Assembly: GCA_034440635.1 (NCBI GenBank)
Contig: JAOTON010001526.1
Span: 4,101,001-4,165,000, forward strand
Length of the DNA: 64,000 nt
Source of the DNA: Lepas anatifera
Taxonomy: Eukaryota > Arthropoda > Thecostraca > Lepadidae
Reading direction: 5' to 3'
This document shows, piece by piece, positions 36,241 through 48,247 of this stretch. A program made the translations under genes and the position numbers. The notes under the pieces were generated by a model. The model worked only from the letters and a program-made list of their open reading frames with translations. It did no database searches and was not told the DNA's origin. The number at the start of each line of letters is the position of its first letter. Position 1 is the stretch's first letter.

Positions 36241-36749
36241 GGGCCCTGTTCATGACAACTGCTGCCCACTGCTCACGCTTTGAACACCACAGCCGCCGCT
36301 CTCCGCGGGCTAGCGTTTGAAGTAACAGCAACTCAAAGCGTCGTTCACCAGTGAACAGCGGCAGCGCAGAAAACGACCACAAAGATGGCGCCGATTTGCT
36401 AAACCAAACATAATCTTAAACAAGGGAAGATTTATAGGCGATGACTTCGAACAATATGTTGCATTTCATGTAAAACACACACAGTAATTTATGACAGCAA
36501 TTCACGACATAAATAACCCTACCACTGATGTAATCACCGTTTCTCTATCGCCTACACTGCGCCACTACCGCAAGCAGTTGTTCTGCGCGCGTCTGCGGTC
36601 GGAATTTTCCGATTGCAGACGCGCGCTGGCACGAGCCGAGACGTGACGTCACACACCTCCTCCCTTTCCCCCACACTGCTCGACGCTGACTGGCTGTCAG
36701 CAGAGCGCGCAGTGGCGAGCAGTAAAATTGTGCACCGGGAACAGGGCCC
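36241..36749. mobile_element. MITE with GGGCCCTGTTC ends
   Basis: Begins GGGCCCTGTTCATGAC and ends CGGGAACAGGGCCC (509 bp). The interior near 36580-36630 has an inverted GCGCGTCTGC/GCAGACGCGC pair. No clear TSD and no ORF of interest. Confidence 0.65.
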
Positions 36750-37323
36750 GGGAAAACACATTCTGTTTCCACTTTAAACGCTCAAAACAAACATATCGTC
36801 TCTTATCTTACTATGCTAGGTTGACCCAAGCATCGCGTGTAATCACGAATCTGGCAACTTGCGGCGGCTTGCGACATGTCAGGTTTCGTGGACACGATAT
36901 TTGTTAACATTTATTACGCTGCCAGATGGAAAGGGATTCTTTCATGGTTTGAAATAAGGGAGCAGGCCCCCTTGCTTTGAATTTTATAGCTTTCGGGAAT
37001 TTTATACGAGAGCTTTGGGAGAAATGAAACATGTCAGTAGCAGTTTATCGACACGCTCTACAAAACTGCTATCTCAGTTCAAGACCCATGATTAAAGTGG
37101 GACCCTCTATTTTACCCTGCAATACTTTCGTTCAGACACGAATAAAACAGGGAGAAGCGTAATGCTGGTCCGCATCAGACTGCTCTCGGGGACGTCATCC
37201 AGTCACGTCCCAATGGTACCAGGATAGGAAGAGATGCCGTACAGCGACCAATACCCTTCTTTCCTATCAGCCCGTTAGTATATTTGCCCGACACTTACCT
37301 ACAGCAACAGGGGCGTTGTCGTT
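36750..37323. other. IWS1 3' flank
   Basis: No separate gene. TTTATT at 36910-36915 is a possible minus-strand AATAAA for IWS1, about 410 bases past its stop. Confidence 0.4.
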
Positions 37324-40300
37324 TCAGAGCGCCATTTTGCGACCCTCGATGCTGATTGTAACCGCGCGCTGCATGTTGGCCCGTCGCTTCTGCTCTTTGA
37401 AGGCGCGCTGATGCTTCTCCAACCTGGTCACCTCCTTTTTAGTGGTCACCACCATATCGCCAGTGTTGTTCCACTTGGGCCGGACTACGTAGTCTTTGGT
37501 AGAGAGCATGGGGACGCGCGCCCGGCCCACCCAGCCAGGGTCTCCCGGTCGCAAAACTTTGCCATCCTCGGTGACCTGGCGGACCGAGTCCGGGTCCTCG
37601 CGCGCCCTCTTCGCCATACTCTGTTCGGCGTCGCGCTGCTGGCGCTCCTCCTTCGACAGCGCCGAAAAGTTTGTGGACACCTTGAAGATAGGCCGAGACC
37701 AGGTGCTGATGAGTTTACCGGCGAGCACACGGTTGGCTTTGGTCTCCTTGGGGTGTTTGTAGAGGTACATCACCGCCTTGCCGATACCGGACGATTTGAG
37801 CAGCTGCTGGTCCGGCATGGGGAACTGAGGAAGCAACAGCAGCTGCAGTTGGGATACATCCAGCGCACCCAGCCAGGACCAGAATATCGATGCGGGTGGA
37901 CACTTTGGCAAGGAGCGTCACTTTGACAAGGGAGAGGGGGCGCACGTGCTCACGGTGTGATATGCATCCCACGGTCAAGCTATCTTTCAGCAGCACGGGA
38001 GTCTGATCAAGGTTGAGCGACGCATACCTTTCCTCCTTTGGATTCGCCGTATTCGGGCTCAATTCATTGGCGTGAAGAACATTATTTTGATTAAAAGCCT
38101 TAATGACTTAATCAAAAGTAATGAAATCATTTAAGCTTTTCAACTTAAAGCTTACACGAAATGCCGATTAAGCTGCACGTTAACTCCAGTCGGGTCACCA
38201 GCAGGAAAGCTGCCCGGACGTTCCGACGGAGGCCTACCGTCTGCAGCAGAGTGAGGACCTGCTCCCTGATCTTGAGGGAAGGAAGGCTGCGGTCTGGCAT
38301 CGGGGCCAACCAGTCGGTCAGTACCGACAGCACGTTGGACTCCAGAAAGGCCAGCTGCAGGTCCTGCTTTCCCAACTGCCACATAGCCGTCTTCAGCATG
38401 GAGATCTTGTGAGTGGCCGGGCGGCGCGTTTGGTTGAGGGCCCGGTCATCCTGCAGAGGCTCACTGGTCAAGTCCCACAGCTGCAGTCGCACCACAGCAA
38501 GTTCTGGTCACGCGTGTCATCCAAAAGCAACAGGCTTTGTTCAAATTTAAACGCACTCTAGTTTATTCTATTTCATCTATCTTTTTATTAGGGCCACTCC
38601 TAACGGGCACACTTGCCCAATTATAAGGAGTTCTGGCGTGGGTGTTTCAAGATCCTCTCCGCCGGGTCAGCTCTGTCATGGATTGGACATCTCACCATCC
38701 ATTGATGTAGGGCTGAGGCAACAAACAAAGACAGACACAAATGAATCTCAGCGAGGATTCACCCAGCTACAACATAGGGCCGCTTGACGAAATCACACCC
38801 ACCTCGGCAGCCTCCCGCATCTGCCTGATAAGCTGCATGATCAGGTCGTCGTTGTCGTTGATGATGTCGATGTTCTTGCGTTTGCGTTTGCGCGAGTTCT
38901 CCTCCTTCTTGCGCTGTCGCATCAGGTCGAAGTCGGAGAGGTGCGACTGCTCGGTTTCGCCGTCCTCGGCGGTGATGCCGGGATCAGAGTCAGAGTCGGA
39001 CTCTGCCCGCTCAGCAGCAGCCGTCGCCTCCACCGCCGGCTGCCGCACACAATTCTACACTCAAACTTACTCTACCGAAAATCTGCTAGTCGTCAGACAA
39101 ACAGCGATTACACCCACCTCGATTCAACCTTCATCACAGGGCATGGACGCCACTGTCCCGGTCAGGAGCAGCACGGACGGAGCTCGCTTCTGCTGAGGCG
39201 GCATAAGAAGGCATGATTGATCTGTACCAAGGCACTGCCAGAGTGGGACACCGTAGACCGCTCCCTAGAAAAATTCCAATTTTGAAATGCGCGCGGTAGT
39301 TTCTGGTTACTCATCGTATGTTGAAGTCTGGTGCAAAACATCACTTAGATCTGACAACTTTTCACGCTGGCCTTTTGCACCTACTTTTTCCATGCATACG
39401 CCCTATGGCATCTTGCGACCGGGCACGGCGGGCGGTCATTAACTACTTCTGCCAACTGTGAAATGATAAGGCTGGAAGTACTACGCTAGAATTACAATGT
39501 TTGCTATGTTTTACTTTCTAGGATTACATTACTATGATTCCTACTTTTTATAGCTCCCCTGGCTTTTTGGCTGACTTAACACGCGAATTGACGGGGGTCT
39601 GAGCCACCTTCGCTTTGACGGGGGAGGGCGGGTACACGCCCCCTAACATCTCGAGAACCACGGTAGGTAGCGAAAAACGGTAAACGGCGCTGGGTAGCCC
39701 ATCCACTTCTCCATCGAAAATATTTGGACCATTTTTTCGTCAGGTCACATTTAAGGTCACGAGAGGTCAAAACATGCCGTCATAGGGATAACATGTAAAT
39801 TGAGGTTTCCAGCCATTTCATCTAAACAAGTAAAGATAGAGCAAAACAACTTGAACCGTATGAATCCTCGCAGCAAGTCGAATTGAATTATATATAATCT
39901 GACCTTGCTAGGTCAAATCAAGGATTTGACCTGACATGAAGTCAGGTCAAGGTCAAATTATATAAAATGCATATCCTTAGAACCGCAGACCAGGCGAGTC
40001 TAATGCAGCTAAAATAAACGCTCCATCACCATTCGTTACTGAGTTATTCAGCAAAAACCATTTTCCCATGTATTTCCAATGGAGAGGTCATGTCTCGTAC
40101 CTGACCTTAGGTCATCGATATCAAAAATACCGGAACATATTTTAGAGAACTCGGTAGGCCCTTTAAGTGATATGAGTTTGAATCGGATAAGTTCACCTTG
40201 CTCCGACTTATGCTATCTTAAACTTTTTTTTAGGTCACGTCACTTGACGTGTACTGGTGACCCGACCTGAGAGGACCTAACCTTAAAATTTTCACAGAAG

Positions 40301-43300
40301 TTGTAAAAACGATGAGGGAAAAGGTATACCAAGTACGGCGGCGCTACGCGTCGCCGTTTTTCTGCTGCCTGCGAAAAACCCGAGGTAGGGGGTACCCGCC
40401 CCCCGTCAATGCGCGTGTTCAATTTCGTATCAAATCTACAATATTAGTTAAACCTAACTACGCTGTGACTCGGGCGGCATAGTCATGATACAGATGGGAG
40501 CTTAATTTTCACTGTGCCTGTTGACAGAAAATAAGGCAAACAAAACACCTAAAAAAACACCTTTAGCAACAGTTAGCTTCGAGTTACATTGTGAAAAGTT
40601 CACCTTAATCAAATTCTTTATGTGCAGTCTTGGCCATTTTTAACGTCATTTTCGTGGAAAAAGCTAGTTGGTGAGGACAATGACGGTATTGGTCTTAACT
40701 TTATATCGCTCCCCCACAAAATTATTGTCCCAGCTTCTGCCAGCACTGTAGGATGCTGTTGAAGCTAAGAGCCCATCTTCTTGGGTTCACTCTTACTAAG
40801 CTTCCCGCTCCTGTTAGTTCTGCCTTTCTTCCGATGATCAGCTACGACGGCCAATGTGTTATGGAGACCAGATTCTGTACTGGTGCTTCCTATGAAATCC
40901 TTGGCGAGTTTCTCCGTTTTCTCGGATGGATCATTCACACAGGCGATTCTCATTAAAAACTGCTCGAACTCAACATAGCCTTGATGCTGGTTCCAAGTGT
41001 GGACATTAGGGTGCATCAAACGCCCCGACTTTTGAAATTAGTTAAGCGGCCCATCCAATTTTTTGTATTGGACCTAGTTAGTCCAAGTTTGAAATATTTT
41101 GAGATTTTGAAAGGCGCTAGGGGTGCCACCTAGCGGCCAAAGTTTTAAATTCTGACCATTTTTTAGATATTTTGCATTTACCTCAGAACTCGCCTCATAT
41201 TAATAGTGGACTGTTTTGTGATCAAACACTGTTGTACTTGCCTATAAGCACCTATTCACCCAATTTCATGGATTTTGGATGTCGTTAGGTGTACCACCTA
41301 GCGGTGAAAAGAGGTCAATTTTTATAGCTTTCGCAAGTTAATGCATTTAATGCATGACCAAAATCATTTTGTATTTTGGACCAGTTTCAACGCGATTCTG
41401 CATAATCGAGTTCAAGGTACTTGCAAGACGGATTTCATTCCATTTGGATTTCTCCTTACGCCACCACCTAGCGGTCGAGGTTTCAAACCTATCTAGATTT
41501 TTATATATTGTCATTTATTGAAGACATCGGGCCTGCCTGGAATTAATTTTTTAGTCATAAACCACCGATTCATCTGCCGCAAACTTCCCACAACGCATAC
41601 AACATGCGTGATGGAAAGCAGCAAGAGGTGCCGCCTGGCGATGAAAATACCAAGCATTTCGTTTACATTTATACAATTACGGTTTGCTCCTGGTTTTCGC
41701 ATGTCTTAAGAGTTTAAAGAGTTTGCAAGGATGCAGTTTTAGAGTTAAGAGTTTTAAGAGTATAAAGAGTTTGCAGGAAGCGTTTAATATATGAACGGAG
41801 TTATACTTGTATAACTGTTGGTCCCGGGAACACATTCTGCTCCGAAACTAGCAAGTTCGAATACTTTGGGCCTGCTTCTTTATTATGACCGCCTAGTGGT
41901 CAGTTCTTAAACTCCTGCTTTATTTTCCCTAAGTGTGCTCTAATTTTCCGGGTGAAACGCTGATTTACCTGGTTAAAAAACTTATGGAACGCAAATATGG
42001 GAAGAATAACATCAAAAGCAGGAGTTCTACCATACAAAAGCAGGACGTTCAAACATCAACGAATGCTATGTATAGGCCTGATCAGGTTCTGAAATCCCCT
42101 AAAACGCAACTAAATCCCCACCCTGCTTTCTCTCTTCCTCACATGTTTTCGGTTAGAATTGTTTGCTTGGGCTTTGAGTATGATAAGAATAAGTTAGCTA
42201 CCAGAAAAGTAGGTGAGATATCTATTATGATCACTTATTCAATCAAAATGCTAAAATATGAATTATTCGAGCATTTGAACTTGTCAGCTGTCTTTTTTCT
42301 AAGACTCTCACTTCCTTATACTTACCTTCCTTTTTTCCTTCCTGCAGGTGATACCTAATCCATCATGAGTTGGCATCCAGATCCTAAAGAAACGGTCCTT
42401 AATCCACCAGCAACACGAAAAGCTACGGCAGTTTTTGGATTAGGACGCGCAGTAACAGAAAGTGACGGTGCAATCACAGGTATTCGCCTTCCCACGAATG
42501 AACAAGTACTCAGATGCTTCATGTACAACATCGAGGATTCTCGAAAAAGGGGGAAACAACAGAGCAAGAGAGAAGCTTCGAAAGAGGTATATTCCCAGGT
42601 AGCTGAGTTCTACAGAAAGGCACACATACCCATCATATCTGAAGTTCGTGCTTTCGATAAGATGATGCGCCTTCTCACAGAGAGCAAAGCCTTAAGAGAG
42701 ATCCCGAAGAATCGCCGATCGAGCAAAGTCACCATGCAAAAGATACAAGCCATGGAAGAGAAGTTGACCAAAACGTTCCCAGCGTGGACACATGATGCTG
42801 AACATTTAGTCAGGATCAAAGAAGATTTGGCATTCCTAGACTCAATGAAATCGGACCGTAAATCATCCATTGGAGCGCTTGACAAGAAGTTCGGTGACAA
42901 AGTAAAACGTCGCCAGGTTCGAAAGGACAGGGAGGAAGCTCACCGCCGCCTTCAAACATTGTCCAAACATAACACCATAGCTGCCGGATCAAGCAGCGAG
43001 TTCGCAGAATCAGTACTTGAATCATCGGAAGAAGAAATTGACGAGTTGACCGAGCATCAGCAGGCGAAGTATCGCAGCCATCATCGGCAAGTCCGGACCG
43101 GTACCACTGTATTCCTTCCTCACGATATACTGAGTCGCCCGAAAATGGTAGAGGCTGCTGCACGCCTCAAAATAACACCAACACAGCAGGCTGCATTCAT
43201 GACGGCTCTGCTAGAAGAAACTGGTGGAGATGCTACGAAAATAGCCATGTCTTACACCACTGCAGACCGCGGCAGACGTAGTCAAGCAGAGCAGCTGGCA

Positions 43301-46300
43301 CGAGCATGCCACGAAGACTGGAAACCACCTGAACTAGTGTCACTCCACTGGGATACCAAGTTGATGCCTTCTCTTACACACAAGACTAAAAACGAGGGAA
43401 GACTAACACTGATGGTGGGGAGCGGAGACGAAATCAAATTGTTGGGTACACCGCGGTACAGTAAGGGAACGAACGAAAAATGCGGCTCCCTCATATCGAA
43501 TTTGACGGTTGAGCTTCTAGAACGGTGGGAGTGTTCAGACGCAGTGTGGTGTTTGACACAACAGCGTCGAACACAGGTCATCTGTCAGCAGCATGCATCC
43601 AAATCCAAGATCGGCTGAACAAGGCTCTGCTTTGGTCTGCGTGCAGGCATCACGTCGGGGAAATAGTCCTTACCAGTGTTTTCAACAAACTTGGCATTGA
43701 GAAATCCTCCTCGCCTAACGTTACCATTTTCAGCTGGTATCAACGAAACTTTGAGGGCCTGCCACATTCAAGTTCCCAGGAATCAAAATTCGACATAAAC
43801 TCAACTCCACCAGAAAGTCACCCGTTCCTGATGGAGCTCAAAGAGAGCCTCCTTCAAACTGCCTGTCCGAAACAGAGCCGTGATGACTACGAGGAGTTCA
43901 GAGAACTATGCATAACTTTCCTTGACTCAAATGCTCCAGATGTATCTTTTCGGCGACCAGGAGCAATGCATAGAGCTAGATGGATGAGCAAACTGCTCTA
44001 TGCAATGAAGATGTGCATGTCAGAGCACCACATTCTGAACGTTCAAGACGAAAAAGCCCCCACGCAGGAACAGCTGTCAAAGCTTCGGCGATTCGTAACT
44101 TTCATCACCCACGTCTATGGCTTGTGGTGGATGACATGCCAGGATGCGGTGGATTCCCCATGGCATGACCTGTATCTCTACCAGCAATTGCTCTGTTACA
44201 GGGACTTGGTGGACGAAGTTGTCGGCACCAGTGCACTGCAGGCTTTCAGCCGACATCAGTGGTCCCTCACCTCAGAGATGGTTCCTCTGGCTCTGTTCAG
44301 TAACAAGACACCTCAGCCGGAAAGAAGTCAGCTTGCAAAACGTCCTGTGGAGGTGAAACCGGAGATCATGCCCGAGGCGCCTCTCAGTCGTCAGGGAAAC
44401 GGGTTCGGGAAACCATCTTTTCCGCAAGGTTTGAGCAAAGACACCAAGTAGGCAGAGCTGACTGGGTCTGACCCGTGGTTTACATTCAGACTCCTGAAGC
44501 TAGACGATGAGTTCCTAGAGCTGGCTGTGAGTGAGTGGTCCGGCTCATCCGCATGCCAGGCATCTAGAGCAAAGGCTGGGGCCATACATGTCACCAATGA
44601 TCCCGCCGAAAGGGGAGTAAAGATGGCTTCGGACTTTCAAGCGACAGCGAAGTCCGAGCGACACTTCCAAAACATTCTGCTGGTGGTCGAAAAAAGCCGG
44701 AAAAGGCAACCTGATCTACGTTCAAGGAAACGGAAGCACGAGTGAGCTGTGGGTTAAAGAAAGTGAGATGGTTTGAGTAATACAAATGGAAACAGTCAAG
44801 TGTGACTATCAGCGGTCGAAAACTGGCGCACCTGAATATGGCGTGATGTGTTGTCGAGGTCGTGAGTTGTGATAAATATGTCTCCTGCAAATACGCATGT
44901 TGTATCAAAATATCAGTGTTAACATGAATCAACAACAATCTGAAACATTTCGCGTCAACTTTGACTTGGCGTTAATTATGGTACCGGACCTTAGCTCCCA
45001 CAACGGTGCTATCAATGCGAGGTAAGCTGAAACCCCAATCATTTCTTAGATCAAAGAATCAGGATAATTTGGTCTCAGCATTATATAACTGACAATGTAT
45101 TGTAATATATACAACAGTTCAAAAGGACTACTTTTTCATGAAATATCCCCAACTGAGGCGCTCACTATGCCCTGATGGATTACCAAAATGAGAGGAGCTC
45201 GTGCAAGAACTTAGAAAAGCTTTGGAACGTTAAAGAAGAAATTTGATTAAATGTTAAAAAAGGAAAATGAAGTATTGGTGCAAAAATTATGATGGTGATG
45301 TCACTTGAGAGGAATTTGTGACACAGGTTATCCCTTGAACTCAACCAAAACTTTAATTCATTTTTTCCGGACAATTTATTTCTTAAGAACTTAAATCAAG
45401 TTCAATTTCAGCCACCAGGTGTCACCCTTTGTTGTCTAAATCTTATACATATGTTTTGATAGGTACTTTGGGCTTACAGGTATAGCAGTACGTAAATACA
45501 ACAAAGTTCAAATCTAGGATGGTTCAACATTTACGTTCGAGAAAAACTCACCAAAACGCCAAAAGTTGCAAAATTGTACCGTCAGGTGGCACCACTAGCT
45601 GGCGTCCAAAATGCGTGAAAGTGACTACACAGGTTATTTGGAGCTTGGGCAACAGTATTTAACCTCTGCTGGGTCCAATTTTATATTAATAAAATTTCCA
45701 CAGCCGATTTAAAATATATGAAACATGGCCAAAATTTGAAATTTTGGCCGCCATGTGGCACCCCTAGCCCATCATCAATTTAAAAAAATTGGGATTTGAA
45801 GTTTTTGGGTCTGATAAAACAAAATAAGATGGGCCGCTAAACTAATTTATCAAAAAATAAAACTCAGGGGGCGTTTGATGCACCCTAGTGGACATGCTCA
45901 GACAGCCATCCCAGCTGATCAAATTGCGAGCTCTGAAATAATAGCCAGCTCTTCTGTCCTATGAAGCTTGCGGAGCTCGATCTGCTGCCATCCTCAGGTC
46001 AGAGAGTGCTGGCATTAACAAAACCTGGGCCAGGGACGGTGGGTTTCCGGTCAGGACAAAACGTGATAGGTCTTTCGGTTTTCACGAGCGTTCGGGCTAC
46101 TTCCTCCTTCTTCTCTGAAACGTCATCGTCTGCAAGAGAGAAAATAGCAAGTGATGGAGATAGGTAGTCAAGATGCCTGCTCGGATCCTTGAGATAGTTG
46201 TTTACCGGTGCCGGTCTCATTGTTCTGTATTGACACATTTCTGGAGTGGCTTGGAGGTCATTTAAATGTGTGGCGGCAGGTAGCGACGTCCTCATGAAGA

Positions 46301-48197
46301 GCTTTGCGTGATAGATCCCAAAGAGTTCTGCCATTGTCTCAATTTCTTCCATGGGCTCTGCATTGAAGAGGCTAATTTGGCACGATAGAATGTGAATGGC
46401 CTTATGCACCTGAAGTTATTAACGAATTATTCATGGTTCATTTTCGAAGCCAAAAATGGTCAGCAACGCCAGATTCAAGCAAAGGGCCGTATATTACCTA
46501 GCTCATTTGTCAAAACGAAGTCATGAACGAATCGTTCATGGTTCGCTTTCGAATCAAAAAAAGATCAACATCGCCAGATTTATGCAGAGTCATATACTAC
46601 CTGGTCATGCACCTTCTAACGAGCCAAATTAGCCTGTTCAATGCAGAGCAAAAGAAATAAATTGAGACAATGGCAGAACTATGTGGGATCTATCACGCAT
46701 AGCCCTTCATGAGGACGTCGCTCCCTGCCGCCTCACCTTCAAATGACCCCTAAGCCATTCAAGAAAGGCGTCAATGCAGAAAATGAGACCGGCACCGGCA
46801 AACAACTATCTCAAGAATCCGAGCAGGCATCTTGACTACCTATCTCCATCACTTGCTGTTTTCTCTCTTGCAGACGATGACGTTTCAGAGAAGAAGGAGG
46901 AAGTAGCCCGAGCGCTCGTGAAAACGGAAAAACCTATCACGTTTTGTCCTGACGGGAAACCCAACGTCCCTAGCCCAGGTTTTGTTAATGCCAGCACTCT
47001 CTGACCTGATGATGGCAGCAAACCGAGCTGGCAAGCTTCATAGGACAGGAGAGCTGGCTCTTATTTCAGAGCTCGCAGTTTGATCAGCTGGGATGGCTGT
47101 CTGAGCATGTCCACACTTGGAACCAGCATCAAGGCTATGTTGAGTTCGAGCAGTTTTTAATGAGAATCGCCTGTGTGAATGATCCATCCGAGACAACGGA
47201 GAAACTCGCCAAGGATTTCATAGGAAGCACCAGTACAGAATCTGGTCTCCATAACACATTGGCCGTCGTAGCTGATCATCGGAAGAAAGGCAGAACTAAC
47301 AGGAGCGGGAAGTTTAGTAAGAGTGAACCCAAGAAGATGGGCTCTTAGCTTCAACAGCATCCTACAATGCTGGCAGAAGCTGGGACAATAATTTTGTGGG
47401 GGAGCGATATAAAGTTAAGACCAATACCGTCATTGTCCTCACCAACTAGCCTTTTCCACGAAAATGACGTTAAAAATGGCCAAGACTGCACATAAAGCAT
47501 TTGATTAAGGTGAACTTCTCACAATGTAACTCGAAGCTAACTGTTGCTAAAGGTGTTTTTTTAGGTGTTTTGTTCGCCTTATTTTCTGTCAACAGGCACA
47601 GTGAAAATTTAGCTCCCATCTGTATCATGACTATGCCGCCCAAGTCACACCGTAGTTAGGTTTAACTAATCTTGGAGATTTTATACGAAATTTAAGTCAG
47701 CCAAAAGCCCAGGGAGCTATAAAAAGAAGGAATACGAATTTTCTTACATAGCAAACATTGAAATTCTAGCACAGTGCTTCCAGCCTTATCATTTCACAGT
47801 TGGCAGAAGTAGTTAATGACCGCCCGCCGTGCCCGGTCGCAAGACGCCATAGGGCGTATGCATGGAAAAAGTAGGTGCAAAAGGCCAGCGTGAAAAGTTG
47901 TCAGACCTGGGTGATGTTTTGCAACAGACTTCAAAATACGATGAATAACCAGAAACTACCGCGCGCATTTCAAAATAAGAATTTTTATCTTTGAAGGGAC
48001 GGTCTAGACTGGAGCAGCCACCTGGTGCTGCTCGGCTGTGGCGGCAGGTGGCTCAGCGCCAGCATCTTCAGCGCCTTCCCGGCCAGCAGGCGCGTCTTCA
48101 CCATCACTGTCGGACATCACCGCCCGCCGCTTCCGCTTCTCGTGGTCGACAGTGCCACTCTTCTTGGCACGAACCTGCCGGCAGAGAGCACAGCTGC

Positions 48198-48247
<50 letters not shown>

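Larger units (their letters stand above)
39251..48006. mobile_element. Large inverted-repeat element with nested insertions in IWS1 intron 3
   Basis: Sequence from about 39251 to 41006 plus 45888-46404 reappears inverted at about 48006 down to 46605. The termini are similar (TAGACCGCTCCC versus TAGACCGTCCC), and the segments around 39340-39480 and 47740-47910 and around 40680-41000 and 47100-47420 are near-identical. The left arm has been opened by a TTAA MITE (39580-40417) and a hAT transposon (41007-45887), both absent from the right arm. Without these, each arm is about 1.4 kb. Both arms carry relics of the 3' part of a transposase-like gene. Outer boundaries are approximate and no TSD was found. 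Confidence 0.8.
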
